A stretch of DNA of 64,000 nt, taken from contig NZ_CP104007.1 of the NCBI RefSeq assembly GCF_029201545.1, forward strand, positions 2,576,501 through 2,640,500, read 5' to 3'. This document shows, piece by piece, positions 7,823 through 17,678 of the stretch (position 1 is its first letter; each line of letters begins with the position of its first letter). The notes under the pieces were generated by a model. That model ran no database searches, was not told the origin of the DNA, and saw only the letters and a program-made list of their open reading frames with translations. The DNA comes from Devosia sp. FJ2-5-3. Lineage in GTDB: Bacteria > Pseudomonadota > Alphaproteobacteria > Rhizobiales > Devosiaceae. Made by a program: the position numbers and the translations under genes.

Positions 7823-9575
7823 GGCCGCTCGAATTCATCAGGACGGGCGCGGCATGGCCCTCGATTGGCTGGTGCACTCCGCCCCAGGACGCCAATATGG
7901 CCCTTTGCTCACGGATCACCGCAGACGGATCCGCCTCCATATCGGTGACGAACAGCCTTGATCCTGCCGTGCGGCGGGGGCGCGACGTCGCCCAGACGAG
8001 GATGGGCGCCGCCATGGCGGGCACCGTGGCCGGAGCCAGCCACAAGGCCGCCGAAGGAGCACCAATCAGCGTGGCGCCGAGCGCCAGTGTAGCGATGACG
8101 ACGATCCACCACGTGGCGCGAAAGGCGTCGACAAGGGGAACAAGCGTCTGGCCGCGCTGGGTGGCAGGCCAGCCTCCATCGATCCGGAACAGGACCTGGG
8201 CGACCGAGCGACTTTGCATAAGCAGCATGGTCGGCGCCAGGATCGTGGAAAGCACGATCTCGCTCATGACCGAGCCAAAGGCCGCCAGTGTGCCGCCAAA
8301 ACGGCGGTTGCTGCCATCGGGTGCCCCTCGGGCCAGGATCATCAGTTTTGGCAGGACGAGAATGCAAGCCACGGCCACGCCGAGGATCCAGACCGGGATC
8401 GGTGAGGTCGAAAAATCCGCCGTGATCGCAGGCAGGTTCGGCAGCATGGCGCCTGCCAGGCTCGCTGCGAGCAGCAGCAGCCACAGCGGGGAGGCGAGAT
8501 AGGCCATGATGCCCTGAATGAACGTAAAGCGGCTCCACGCCTTGAGGCCGGGCGCAAGGAGAAGCCGTCCGTGCTGCAGATTTCCCTGGCACCAGCGGCG
8601 ATCGCGCTTGGCATATTCGATGAGATTGTCCGGCGCTTCCTCATACGACCCCTTGAGCCAGGGATCGACTTCGACCTTCCAGCCGGCGCGCGACAGAAGC
8701 GCTGCCTCGACATAGTCATGGCTCAGAATATGCCCACCGAAGGGAGGCTTGCCGGAAAGCTCGGGAAGACCGCAACTGGCCGCAAAGGCGCGCATGCGCA
8801 CCATGGCATTATGCCCCCAATAGGGGCCTTCGCGCCCCTGCATCACGGCCGCGCCCCTGGCGAAGGTGGGTGACAGATAGGCCGCGGCGAACTGGATGGA
8901 GCGCCCGAACAGGGTCTGTGCGTGGATGATCGTGGGCACGGTCTGCAGCAGGCCCAGTTCGGGATCTTCCTCGAGCCGACGCGTCATGGCGACGATCGTC
9001 TCGCCTTCCATCAGGCTATCCGCATCGAGGATCAGGGCAAACTCATAGGCGCCGCCGGACCGGCAGATGAAGTCCTCGATATTGCCGGCCTTGCGTCCGA
9101 CATTGACCTCGCGGCGCCGATAAAAAATCCGCCCTTCACTCTGGGGTTCGGCCAGAAGACGCTGGAACTCCGCTGCTTCCGCAGCCGCAATTCTCAAATC
9201 CTGCGTGTCGGAAAGCACTGCAAAATGAAAATGCTCGGCAACGCCGAGCCGGACCAGGCTGCGATTCATGGCGGCGACACGCGAAAAAGTCGCAAGAGGG
9301 TCTTCGTTGTAGACCGGGACGAGGATCGCGGTGCGGGACTGCAGCGCACCGGTCTCCGGGGGAGTTTTTCGGCGCGGCGCAAATACACCCAGGACTGCGG
9401 GCACCCCGCCCCAGACCAGCCAGAAGCTGCTGATGGCGACGAGGGCGCAGCGTAACAGGTCGAGCCAGTTCAGCCCGCCTTCTCCAGTGACACGCAGGAA
9501 CAGCCAGGCGCCCGCGAGGCTAAGCCCGGCGGCCGAGAAAAGTGCGAAGAAGCGGAGAAGGACTGTCCGGGCCAT
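7809..9575 (-). CDS. opgH: OpgH glucan glucosyltransferase, reading frame broken near its N-terminus
   Basis: 588 residues from the ATG at 9575; an in-frame TTG at 9599 would add 8. Family 2 glycosyltransferase that polymerises beta-1,2-linked glucose from UDP-glucose. Visible elements: two N-terminal membrane helices, VPVYNED, LILDADSLMEGETIV (catalytic Asp residues), the SHDYVEA acceptor motif and RRWCQGN (QxxRW-like). C-terminal membrane helices follow. The usual soluble N-terminal segment is absent from this frame. A 45-codon ORF (9586-9723) coupled to opgG appears to carry it one base out of register. Confidence 0.87.
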   Translation of the reverse strand: MARTVLLRFFALFSAAGLSLAGAWLFLRVTGEGGLNWLDLLRCALVAISSFWLVWGGVPAVLGVFAPRRKTPPETGALQSRTAILVPVYNEDPLATFSRVAAMNRSLVRLGVAEHFHFAVLSDTQDLRIAAAEAAEFQRLLAEPQSEGRIFYRRREVNVGRKAGNIEDFICRSGGAYEFALILDADSLMEGETIVAMTRRLEEDPELGLLQTVPTIIHAQTLFGRSIQFAAAYLSPTFARGAAVMQGREGPYWGHNAMVRMRAFAASCGLPELSGKPPFGGHILSHDYVEAALLSRAGWKVEVDPWLKGSYEEAPDNLIEYAKRDRRWCQGNLQHGRLLLAPGLKAWSRFTFIQGIMAYLASPLWLLLLAASLAGAMLPNLPAITADFSTSPIPVWILGVAVACILVLPKLMILARGAPDGSNRRFGGTLAAFGSVMSEIVLSTILAPTMLLMQSRSVAQVLFRIDGGWPATQRGQTLVPLVDAFRATWWIVVIATLALGATLIGAPSAALWLAPATVPAMAAPILVWATSRPRRTAGSRLFVTDMEADPSAVIREQRAILASWGGVHQPIEGHAAPVLMNSSGHVTA

Positions 9576-9585
9576 AATTGGGCGC

Positions 9586-9723
9586 TCAACGATACCCAAA
9601 GGGCCAGAACGCCGCCCGGATGCTCTGCATCAGCGAACGCCGGGACTCGAGGTGCTGTTTGGGCATGAAGAGTGGTGCATCCGGCAATCCGGCATCCGAA
9701 GGAAGATCGGCGATGTGCTTCAT
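9586..9723 (-). CDS. 45-residue ORF, probable detached N-terminus of OpgH
   Basis: Starts at an ATG overlapping the opgG stop (ATGA), as expected of the true opgH start. It encodes a soluble peptide containing DAPLFMPKQHLESRR, which resembles the N-terminal leader of alphaproteobacterial OpgH proteins from memory. It ends at a TGA inside the first codons of the opgH frame, which lies one base further on. So this is either a one-base frameshift (real or a sequencing error) or a short coupled leader ORF. Confidence 0.6.
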   Translation of the reverse strand: MKHIADLPSDAGLPDAPLFMPKQHLESRRSLMQSIRAAFWPFGYR

Positions 9724-11315
9724 GCGGCGGGCCTCCATTGATAGAGCCAGGTTTCGGTCAGTTTCTTGCCCATGCCGACCAGATAGGCCTTGAGTTCGAG
9801 CGTTGCGCCCGGGTCGGCTTCGACGTCGAGAACGAGACGCCAGACGTCATTGGCCTCGATCCGCGACAGCACAGAGTTCCGGATAACGCCGCCGCCAAGG
9901 GTGGCGAGAACGTCGATGGGACTGCCGGCCGGCAGGGTGGCAAGCTCGCCGCCCTTGAAATCGACCACGAACTTGCGAAGGTTCGGGGCGTTTTCGACGC
10001 CCGACACACCACCGATGCCGCCACGTGTCTCTGCCACATAGGCCATTGTCGGGTCCTGATCCGGATTGAGATCGCCCCAGATGAGACGGTAGCTATATTC
10101 GCGCGCGTCCCCTGCCCGGGCCGGCTCCGCCGGAATCCAGAAGGCAACGATATTGTCGTCAGCCTCGAGCCTGGCCGGAATTTCAATCAGCCGCACCATG
10201 CCCTGCCCCCACTGGCCGATCGGCTCGACACGCACTGATGGCCGGCGTTCGTAATGGGCACCGGCGTCCTGATAGCTTTCGAAGTCACGGCCCCGCTGAT
10301 AGAGGCCGAATGCGGCAGGATTGTTTTCGGCGAGATAGGAATTGCCCAGCCATTCGCTGTTATTGAGCGCGCGCCACATGACTTCCCCAGATTCGCGCTG
10401 GACCAGAAGCCCATTGCTGTCATGCACCTGGGGGCGGTAATCGTCGAATCCACCGCGATTGGCCTCGGCATAAAGGAACATCGAGGTGAGTGGCGCGATG
10501 CCGAGCTCCTGCACGTCCGTGCGGAAGAACAGTCGAGCCGTAACCTCCATGACGCTTTCCTGGGCCGCATCGCTGGCCGGAGTGATAATGAAGCGGTAGG
10601 CACCGGTGAGGCTCGGGCTTTCGAGCGCCGCATAGACGACCAGCCGCCCGTCTGCCCCAGGCTTTTCCACGTACAGCTCGGAAAAACGCGGAAATTCCTC
10701 GGGCACGTCGACCCATGAATTGAGAACCAGCCCGCGGGCGCTCGCGCCGTAGATATTGTTGCGGCCCAAGGCGCGGAAATAGCTCGCGCCGAGAAAGCTC
10801 ACCAGTTCGTCGAGCGCTTCGGGACGGTTGAGAGGATAATTGACCCGCAAGCCGGCAACGCCCGGAAACACCCCTGCCCCGGCGGCCTCGCTGATCGCGG
10901 CGTCATGATAGTTGAAATCGGCGGCACCAAAATCGAGTGGACGCGCGACGCCGTCCTCGATCTCGAAGATCTTGACCGGCTCGTTATAGAGCCAGCCGAG
11001 GTGAAACGCCTGCAAGCGGTATCCTGCCGCCTCATCTGCCCATCTGCTGGCGTCAGCGCGGTATTCGATCTTCCGATAGGCGTCGTAGTCGAGGCCCTGG
11101 AACGCCGATGGGATATCTACGGAGACGGGTTCGAAGGGCTGGGCAGCGAGGGTTTTCATGCGTTCGGCGAACGCATCGAACTCAAACGGGGCGTCAGCGA
11201 CATCCTGGGCCAAAAGGGGCCTGGTGAGCGCTGTCGTTGAAACGAGAAAAAGAGAAAAGCCAAGTCCGGCCAGCACCATACGGCGGCTGGGGTGGCTATT
11301 GTGGTGACGCGTCAC
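9720..11315 (-). CDS. opgG: periplasmic glucan biosynthesis protein, OpgG/OpgD family
   Basis: 531 residues from a GTG start. The N-terminus has SRRMVLAGLGF with a twin-arginine pair at 11-12 and a probable cleavage after LLA (residue 36). This suggests Tat export, as in E. coli OpgD, while operon position matches OpgG. The family fold (beta-sandwich plus immunoglobulin-like domain) acts in the periplasm on the glucan backbone during branching or release. Motifs such as RNNIYGASARGL and NNSEWLGNSYLAENNPAAFGLYQRGRDF (given here as two blocks: NNSEWLGN, AFGLYQRGRDF) are typical. First gene of the opg operon. Confidence 0.88.
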   Translation of the reverse strand: MTRHHNSHPSRRMVLAGLGFSLFLVSTTALTRPLLAQDVADAPFEFDAFAERMKTLAAQPFEPVSVDIPSAFQGLDYDAYRKIEYRADASRWADEAAGYRLQAFHLGWLYNEPVKIFEIEDGVARPLDFGAADFNYHDAAISEAAGAGVFPGVAGLRVNYPLNRPEALDELVSFLGASYFRALGRNNIYGASARGLVLNSWVDVPEEFPRFSELYVEKPGADGRLVVYAALESPSLTGAYRFIITPASDAAQESVMEVTARLFFRTDVQELGIAPLTSMFLYAEANRGGFDDYRPQVHDSNGLLVQRESGEVMWRALNNSEWLGNSYLAENNPAAFGLYQRGRDFESYQDAGAHYERRPSVRVEPIGQWGQGMVRLIEIPARLEADDNIVAFWIPAEPARAGDAREYSYRLIWGDLNPDQDPTMAYVAETRGGIGGVSGVENAPNLRKFVVDFKGGELATLPAGSPIDVLATLGGGVIRNSVLSRIEANDVWRLVLDVEADPGATLELKAYLVGMGKKLTETWLYQWRPAA

Positions 11316-11501
11316 AGTGGTACCCGCTACAAATCCGCCCCTATCTAAGGCAGACCCGAAACGCCGCGCAGGCCCAAAAGTTGTCGCATGGGAGGCATGC
11401 GCTCAACACATAAGGGAAACTACCGTGTAGACCGTTTCATTGCGAGGCCCGTGGGCGCTCGACACTGCTCCATCGCCTGATTCGGCTCTCTTGGAGAGCT
11501 G

Positions 11502-11527
11502 CGCCGCGGCCATGGATGACCGCGGCG
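11502..11527 (-). terminator. possible terminator after the aldehyde dehydrogenase operon
   Basis: CGCCGCGG/CCGCGGCG (8-bp stem, 10-base loop) just after the aldehyde dehydrogenase stop on the minus strand. A second small hairpin (GCTCTC/GAGAGC, 11485-11499) follows. There is no clear U-tract. The rest of 11316-11501 should hold the opgG promoter, but I could not define it. Confidence 0.4.
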
Positions 11528-11533
11528 GCAACG

Positions 11534-12961
11534 CTAGTATTTGTGCTGGATATAGCGGACGGACGTAAAGCTCAGAAGGCCTTCCACCCCGCCTTCCTGG
11601 CCAAGGCCACTTTCCTTGACGCCACCGAAAGGCCCCTCCGGCTGGGAGGCCCCGAAGTGGTTGATCGAGAGCAGGCCGGCTTCCACCTCATTGGTGAGCC
11701 GGGCAACGTTGCGCGCGGATTCGGTGAAGGCGTAGCTGGCCAATCCGAAGGGGACCGAGTTTGCGATGGCGATGGCTTGGTCCAGCTCGTCGAATGCGAC
11801 GACCAGCGCAATCGGGCCGAAGGGCTCTTCCTGCATGGCCCGGGCATCGAGCGGCACGTCGGCGAGGATGGTGGGTTGATAGAACCAGCCCTCGTCACCG
11901 ATACGGCGGCCGCCAGTGACAAGGCGTGCGCCGCGTGCGACCGCGTCTTGCACCAATTCGTCGACGGCTTCCAGGCGGCGGGCATTGACGAGCGGCCCCA
12001 TCTGCGATTGCGGATCGTCGCCGCGTCCGATCTTCAGCTTTTCGGTGGCGGCAGCGAATGCCGACAGGAAAGCTTCATAGCCGGAGCGATGAACGAGAAA
12101 GCGCGTCGGACAGGTGCAGATCTGGCCGGCATTGCGGAATTTTGCCAGCACTGCCATTTCGCCGATACGGGCGAAATCGGCATCCTCGCAGATGATCACG
12201 GGCGCATGGCCGCCCAGTTCCATCACGGCGGGCTTCATCATGGCTGCGGCCTTGCTCGCCACGATCTTGCCTACCGGCACCGATCCGGTCAGCGTCGCCA
12301 TGCGAATGATCGGCGAGCCGATCAGATAGTCCGAGATTTCAGCGGGATTACCGAAGACGAGGTTCAGCACCCCGGCGGGGAGGCCCGCATCGGCAAAGCA
12401 CTGCACCATGGCGCAGGCCGTGGCAGGTGTTTCTTCGGCCGGCTTGAGGATAATCGAACATCCGGCCGCCAGTGCACCGAGCTTGCGGGCCGGGATGGAC
12501 GCCGGGAAATTCCACGGTGTGAAGGCCGCGATCGGGCCGATCGGACGCCGAAGCGCCAGATTGGACATGCCAGCGGCGCCATCGATCACCCGACCATAGA
12601 GACGGCGACCTTCCTCGATGTCCCATTCCAGCAAGGCCGCGGAGCGCATGATCTCCGCCTTCGCCTCGGCGATGGGCTTGCCCTGCTCGCGGCTCATGAT
12701 CGCGCCGATGGCCTGGGCGCGATCGCGCAGGAGCTGAACCGCCGCCTTGAGGATGGGTGTGCGCTTGTCCACGCCCATGCCGCTCCAAAGTCGGAAGCCG
12801 GCCTCGGCCGCCGTAAGCGCGTCATCGAGATCGGCCTTGCTGGCGACCGGGACCCGTCCGATTTCGCTGGTTGTCGCCGGATCGATGACGGGAAGCGTCT
12901 CGGCGGCCTGTCGCCACTCGCCGTTGATGTAGAGGCCGATAGGTGCGTAAGAGGTGGTCAT
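11534..12961 (-). CDS. NAD(P)-dependent aldehyde dehydrogenase (succinate-semialdehyde type)
   Basis: 475 residues; start chosen at the ATG giving MTTSYAPIGLYINGEW, behind GGAGGGGGC. ALDH superfamily: FTPWNFP for cofactor binding, MELGGHAPVII with the general-base Glu, and catalytic Cys in NAGQICTCPTR. Length and motifs fit the GabD-like group that oxidises semialdehydes. In this operon it could oxidise an aldehyde released by the thiolase-like/DUF35 pair or a ring-opening product of the hydantoinase-like enzyme. It ends a run of seven genes starting at 20803. Confidence 0.88.
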   Translation of the reverse strand: MTTSYAPIGLYINGEWRQAAETLPVIDPATTSEIGRVPVASKADLDDALTAAEAGFRLWSGMGVDKRTPILKAAVQLLRDRAQAIGAIMSREQGKPIAEAKAEIMRSAALLEWDIEEGRRLYGRVIDGAAGMSNLALRRPIGPIAAFTPWNFPASIPARKLGALAAGCSIILKPAEETPATACAMVQCFADAGLPAGVLNLVFGNPAEISDYLIGSPIIRMATLTGSVPVGKIVASKAAAMMKPAVMELGGHAPVIICEDADFARIGEMAVLAKFRNAGQICTCPTRFLVHRSGYEAFLSAFAAATEKLKIGRGDDPQSQMGPLVNARRLEAVDELVQDAVARGARLVTGGRRIGDEGWFYQPTILADVPLDARAMQEEPFGPIALVVAFDELDQAIAIANSVPFGLASYAFTESARNVARLTNEVEAGLLSINHFGASQPEGPFGGVKESGLGQEGGVEGLLSFTSVRYIQHKY

Positions 12962-12977
12962 GCCCCCTCCTTTCTGG

Positions 12978-13847
12978 CTAGAGCCGGGACTTGGCCACCA
13001 GGCCGGGGAAGTTGACGTCCGTGCCCAATTCTTCATGGGCGGCGATATCCTTTTCGACCGCAGCGAGCTTGGCACGGACGCGCTGGTAGGCGTCGCCGCC
13101 GAGCGGCATGCGGAAGGGCGGGTTTTCCATTTCGGAGAGCTTGATCATGACTTCTGCAGCGCGCACCGGGTCGCCGTGCTGGGTGCCATGCGACGAGCCG
13201 ATAAAGGCGCGGGTCTTGCCGACGGTCTCGGAATAGTCCTCGATCATCTGCTTGGCCGTGGACATGGAAGACCCACGGAAATTGGTGCGGAACTGGCCCG
13301 GCTCGATCACGCTGACATTGATCCCCAGCGGCTTGACCTCGAGGGTCAGGGACTCGGACACGGCCTCGACGCCGAACTTGGCGGCAGCATAGAGCCCGAA
13401 CCCGATCGAGGCGGTGAAGCCTCCGACCGACGAGATGTTCATGATGTGACCGTGGCGGCGCGCGCGCATGCCCGGAAGCACGGCCTGGATCATGTTGATC
13501 GTGCCGAAGAGGTTCACGTCGAACATCGGGCGATATTCGGCCGGAGCGCTCTCTTCGACGGCGCCCATGAACCCGAAGCCGGCATTGTTGATCAGCACGT
13601 CAACCGAGCCAAACCTGGCTTCGCCCTGCGCGACGACCTCAAAGGCCTGGTCGCGATTGGTGACGTCGAGCGCGGCCGTCAGCGCCGTTTCCGGAAACCG
13701 AGCCGCGATATCGGCAACGTCCTCGAGCTTGAGCGCAGTCACCACGGCCCGATAGCCGGCGCCGAGGACCGTTTCGGCGATGGCGCGTCCGAGGCCACTG
13801 GTGCAGCCCGTGATGAGCCAGACGTTTTGCTTGTCGGTTGCGGACAT
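12978..13847 (-). CDS. short-chain dehydrogenase/reductase (SDR)
   Basis: 289 residues from ATG (MSATDKQNVWLITGC). Cofactor loop TGCTSGLG at 13-20, NNAG at 87-90, Tyr153 and Lys157 (YAAAK). It is longer than a minimal SDR and resembles the extended-tail group often annotated as oxidoreductases of unknown substrate. Its start codon shares a base with the stop of the hydantoinase B gene (TAATG), so it is coupled to that step. It may act as the hydroxyacyl dehydrogenase that this CoA pathway otherwise lacks. Confidence 0.86.
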   Translation of the reverse strand: MSATDKQNVWLITGCTSGLGRAIAETVLGAGYRAVVTALKLEDVADIAARFPETALTAALDVTNRDQAFEVVAQGEARFGSVDVLINNAGFGFMGAVEESAPAEYRPMFDVNLFGTINMIQAVLPGMRARRHGHIMNISSVGGFTASIGFGLYAAAKFGVEAVSESLTLEVKPLGINVSVIEPGQFRTNFRGSSMSTAKQMIEDYSETVGKTRAFIGSSHGTQHGDPVRAAEVMIKLSEMENPPFRMPLGGDAYQRVRAKLAAVEKDIAAHEELGTDVNFPGLVAKSRL

Positions 13848-15619
13848 TATGCAGTCTCCCTTGCGCCTTCGGCGCTCATTTCGTTTCGTTTGCTTTGCGA
13901 GGCCGGCATGTCGAGCGCATAGCGGCTTCGATCGCCGGCCCGCGTTTCCTCGGCGATCACCGCACCGAACACCGCCTCGGCGGTCTCGCGGCTGATATAG
14001 CCGAGGTTGAGATCGCGCTCGACGAGTTCGAGGGAACGATCGAGCGGATTGCCATAGCCCCCGCCACCCGGAGAGGAGGCCCGAACCCAGTCGCCGGCAC
14101 GCATCATCACGTTCTGGCATTTGGATCGCATCGGCGGCACCCAGGGCTGGCCCTGGAGTGAGAAGGTGACGTCGTTGCCCGCGCCCTCCCCGCCTCCGAG
14201 AATACCAAAGGGCTGGTGGTCGACGCGGTCGCCAAGGATCGAGATGGAACAGTCGGCAAGCGTCTCGATCTCATAGCTCGAGCCGCAGCCGCCCATGCGT
14301 GCACCGGCGCCGCCGGTATCATCCCGAAGCGATACGTTGCGGAAGCGGATGGGCGCCCGGCGCTCGGCCAATTCGAACGACATGATCTTGGCCAGCGACA
14401 ATGGGGAAGTGCCATGGACAAGGCCATCGCTCGTGGCGCTGCCGCCATAGCCGCCCGGATAGATCCAGGTGGAGACAAAGTAGCGGCCGGTATCGGGATG
14501 AATGCCGCCGAAGGTGAGGGCTCCGGTGGTGCCGAACCATGCGGCGGGGGCCCGCTCGGGCGTCACCTTGGCGAGCGCACCGAAAACCACGTTCATCACG
14601 GCACTCGAAACCTCGAGATAGCCGCCGACGGGCTTGGGGTATTTCGCCGCCAGCATGCTGTCTTGCGGAATGACGAAGCGGATCGGCCGGAATGTGCCGC
14701 CATTTATCGGCACTTCCGGGAAGAGATGCTTGAAGCCGACATAGCAGGCCGACATGGTGGTGATCTCAGGCAGGTTGAGCGTGCCTCGCGGAGATTTCGC
14801 CGTGCCGGTGAAGTCGAACAGGAGTTCGTCACCCCTGACGATGGCCCTGAGACGGATGGGGAGCGCCTCGTCGGAATGGCCGTCATTGTCGATGTGATCG
14901 ACAAATTCGTACTCCCCGTCGGGAAGTTCGGAAATGTAGGAGCGAACCAGCTTTTCCGAGCGATCCATCATTTCGGTGACGCCCGAGGCCATTTCGGCAG
15001 CGCCGTAGCGCTCGTAGAGACGGGCGAGACGCTTCTGGCCGATATCGAAGACCGAGCGCATCGCGGCGATATCCCCGCGCACTTCGACCGGCAGGCGCAG
15101 ATTGGCGAGAACGAAGCGCAATGCGCCCTCGTCCACCACGCCTTCGCTGACCAGCTTGAAGGGCGGGATCATCGTCCCTTCCTGGTGGATATCGGTCGAA
15201 TTGGGCGCCCAACCACCGGCTGCGCCGCCGCCAATATCCATCCAGTGCCCTGTGCTGGCGAGGAGCGCCACCACTTCACCCTCGTGATAGAAGGGCGAAA
15301 TCATGGTTACGTCGGAAAGATGTGTGCCAGCCAGATAGGGGTCGTTGACGGCCCAGACGTCGCCGGGGCGGAAACCGCCATTTTCCTCGACAATCGGGAT
15401 CAGCCGCCCAACGGCGAGCTGCATGTTGGCAAGGAAGACCGGCAGGCCATACTGACCCTGGGCGATCGTCTCCCCGGTGACAGGGTGATAGATGCCGTTG
15501 GCGCAGTCGTTCATCTCCGAGATGATCGGGGAGAAGGCGGACTGAATGAAATGCAGGTCCATTTCATTGGCGACCTGGTCCAGGGCACCGCGGACCACGG
15601 AGAGCGTTACGGTATCCAT
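13847..15619 (-). CDS. hydantoinase/oxoprolinase subunit B (HyuB family)
   Basis: 590 residues. N-terminal MDTVTLSVVRGALDQVANEMD and later GDVWAVNDPYLAGTHLSDVTMISPF (two blocks: NDPYLAGTHLSDV and ISPF) are typical of HyuB. With HyuA it forms an ATP-dependent enzyme that opens cyclic amides (5-oxoproline, hydantoins, lactams) or carboxylates ketones. It overlaps hyuA as TAATG, indicating equal synthesis of the two subunits. The substrate is unknown; nearby CoA genes suggest that the ring-opened acid is then activated to a CoA ester. Confidence 0.88.
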   Translation of the reverse strand: MDTVTLSVVRGALDQVANEMDLHFIQSAFSPIISEMNDCANGIYHPVTGETIAQGQYGLPVFLANMQLAVGRLIPIVEENGGFRPGDVWAVNDPYLAGTHLSDVTMISPFYHEGEVVALLASTGHWMDIGGGAAGGWAPNSTDIHQEGTMIPPFKLVSEGVVDEGALRFVLANLRLPVEVRGDIAAMRSVFDIGQKRLARLYERYGAAEMASGVTEMMDRSEKLVRSYISELPDGEYEFVDHIDNDGHSDEALPIRLRAIVRGDELLFDFTGTAKSPRGTLNLPEITTMSACYVGFKHLFPEVPINGGTFRPIRFVIPQDSMLAAKYPKPVGGYLEVSSAVMNVVFGALAKVTPERAPAAWFGTTGALTFGGIHPDTGRYFVSTWIYPGGYGGSATSDGLVHGTSPLSLAKIMSFELAERRAPIRFRNVSLRDDTGGAGARMGGCGSSYEIETLADCSISILGDRVDHQPFGILGGGEGAGNDVTFSLQGQPWVPPMRSKCQNVMMRAGDWVRASSPGGGGYGNPLDRSLELVERDLNLGYISRETAEAVFGAVIAEETRAGDRSRYALDMPASQSKRNEMSAEGARETA

Positions 15620-17640
15620 TATGCCATCTCCACCAGAATATTGCCCAGCCCATCGACACGCACCTTCATGCCGGGTTCGATGACGCTGGTCGTATCGGCC
15701 TGCTCAATGATTGCAGGCCCTTCAAAAACATCGCCCGGCACCAGATCGGGACGCCAATAGACGGCGGCCTTGTGCCAGCGATCGAAATAGACGTCCCGCT
15801 GCGATGCGGGGCGCGGCGTGGTCGCTGCAGTAATTTCGGCAGCGGCGCGCGAGGTCTCGGGGCGAACGCCCGTGGTCGTCGTGCGCAGGGTCACCACGAC
15901 CGGCTCGGACTGGCCGGGCGCAGTGCCGTAATGCTCCTGGTAGCGGGTCCGGAAGGCAGCATCGATCGTCGCCTTGTCCGCATCTGCAGGCAGGACCACG
16001 CGGATGGTGTGGATCTGGCCCTGGAAGCTCATATCGGCGACATGGGTCACTTCGACCGCAGCCAGCTCGACGCCGTTGGCGTCCAGCTTGGCGCGACCTT
16101 CCGCGTCGTGGCCGGCGAAGACGGCGTGGACATCTTCGATGCGCAGTTCGGACAGTGGCTGGTCAAAGGTCTGGGCGAAATCATAGCGCAGGTCGGCCAC
16201 CACGCAGCCATTGGCGCAGAGCACGCCCGGATAGGGCGGGATGATCATGGTGCCGATGCCGACTTCGGCAAAGATCGCCGCGCCATGCAGCGGGCCGGCG
16301 CCACCGAAGATGACGAGCGCGAAACTGCGGGGATCGAGGCCACGCTCGACGGTCATCAGGCGCGTACGGCCAGCCATGGTCTGGTTGGCGATGGCAAGCA
16401 TGGCGCTGGCGGTTTCTTCGACACCAAGACCGAGCTGTTCGCCAAGCGTTCCGATGGCTGCGCGCGCGGCTTCGACGTCCAGACGCTCACCATTGCCGCC
16501 GCCGATGGGCTTGTCGGCATTGATGCGGCCGAGGACGAGATTGGCGTCGGTGATGGTCGGCTCCTTGCCACCCTTGCGGTAGCAGACGGGGCCCGGGAAT
16601 GCGCCCGCACTGCGCGGGCCGACATGCAGCAGGCCGCCACGGTCGATCCAGCCGATCGATCCGCCACCGGCGCCGATGGTGTGGACGTCGATCATCGGAA
16701 TTTTGAGCGGCATGCGGAAATCGAGCAGCGTCGTCTCGGCGACGTCGGGCTGACCATCGATGATGACCGCCACGTCATAGCTGGTTCCGCCCATGTCGCC
16801 GGTAATGACATTGCGGAAGCCCGCCTGCTCGGCGATGCGCGCAGCGGCAACGACGCCAGCGGCGGGGCCAGAACGGATGATGTGCGCGGCGCGGTTGCCG
16901 AGCTGGCTGAGCGAGATCACCCCGCCATTGGACTGCATGACAAGCGTGTCCTTGTCATAACCGTACTCGTGCAGGGATGCGGTGAGCTGGGCGGCATAAC
17001 CGCCAACGAGCGGCTGCAGGAAGCCCTGCACCACGGCCGTGCTCGTGCGCTCGAACTCGTACTGTTCACGCAGCACGTCGGTGCCGAGAACGATCTGGAA
17101 GCCGGGATCTATTTCGAGCAGGATTTCGCGGGCGCGATGTTCGTGCTGCGGGTTGGCATAGGCGTGGAGGAAGGACACCACGATCGACTCGATGCCGTCC
17201 GCCTTGAAGATTGCGCCCAGGCGACGCACTTCGTCTTCCGCAATTGGGGTAAGCACCTGGCCGTTGTGGTCGAGGCGCTCGCTCACCTCCCAGCGCCGGT
17301 CGCGCGGGATCAGCGGGTTCTGCGTGCCCGTCAGACCGAAGACATCCGGGCGATCGCGCCGACCCAATTCGAGCACATCGCGAAAACCCATCGTCGTGAT
17401 GAGTGCGCAACGGGCACCGCGCCGCTCGATCACCGCATTGGTGGCGATGGTGGTGCCGTGGATGAGGGCTGCGATCTCGTCAGGGGGAACCTGGGACGCC
17501 TTGAGAGCATCGAGGAGGCCGCGTGCAGGCTGATCGGGGGTCGAGGGGACTTTGAGGACCTTTTCCTCGCCGGTCTCCAGATTGCGGCAAAACAGGTCGG
17601 TGAACGTCCCGCCCACGTCGATGCCAATGAAAGTTGCCAT
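15619..17640 (-). CDS. hydantoinase/oxoprolinase subunit A (HyuA family)
   Basis: 673 residues. The N-terminal GIDVGGTFTDLF (6-17) is the actin-like ATPase phosphate loop; HGTTIATNAVIER and GDMGGTSYDVAVI are further family motifs. This subunit binds ATP and activates the substrate for HyuB. The family includes 5-oxoprolinase, N-methylhydantoinase, caprolactamase and acetone/acetophenone carboxylases, which sequence reading alone cannot separate. No third, small carboxylase-type subunit gene is present, which favours an amidohydrolase role. Confidence 0.88.
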   Translation of the reverse strand: MATFIGIDVGGTFTDLFCRNLETGEEKVLKVPSTPDQPARGLLDALKASQVPPDEIAALIHGTTIATNAVIERRGARCALITTMGFRDVLELGRRDRPDVFGLTGTQNPLIPRDRRWEVSERLDHNGQVLTPIAEDEVRRLGAIFKADGIESIVVSFLHAYANPQHEHRAREILLEIDPGFQIVLGTDVLREQYEFERTSTAVVQGFLQPLVGGYAAQLTASLHEYGYDKDTLVMQSNGGVISLSQLGNRAAHIIRSGPAAGVVAAARIAEQAGFRNVITGDMGGTSYDVAVIIDGQPDVAETTLLDFRMPLKIPMIDVHTIGAGGGSIGWIDRGGLLHVGPRSAGAFPGPVCYRKGGKEPTITDANLVLGRINADKPIGGGNGERLDVEAARAAIGTLGEQLGLGVEETASAMLAIANQTMAGRTRLMTVERGLDPRSFALVIFGGAGPLHGAAIFAEVGIGTMIIPPYPGVLCANGCVVADLRYDFAQTFDQPLSELRIEDVHAVFAGHDAEGRAKLDANGVELAAVEVTHVADMSFQGQIHTIRVVLPADADKATIDAAFRTRYQEHYGTAPGQSEPVVVTLRTTTTGVRPETSRAAAEITAATTPRPASQRDVYFDRWHKAAVYWRPDLVPGDVFEGPAIIEQADTTSVIEPGMKVRVDGLGNILVEMA

Positions 17641-17678
17641 AAATGTTCCTCTTCGATCCGGAAAAACCGGTCCGATCC

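Noticed and set aside
11304..11315. 12-bp palindrome GTGACGCGTCAC over the opgG GTG start
   Set aside because: No second copy was seen and no regulator gene adjoins the opg operon; chance is likely in GC-rich DNA.
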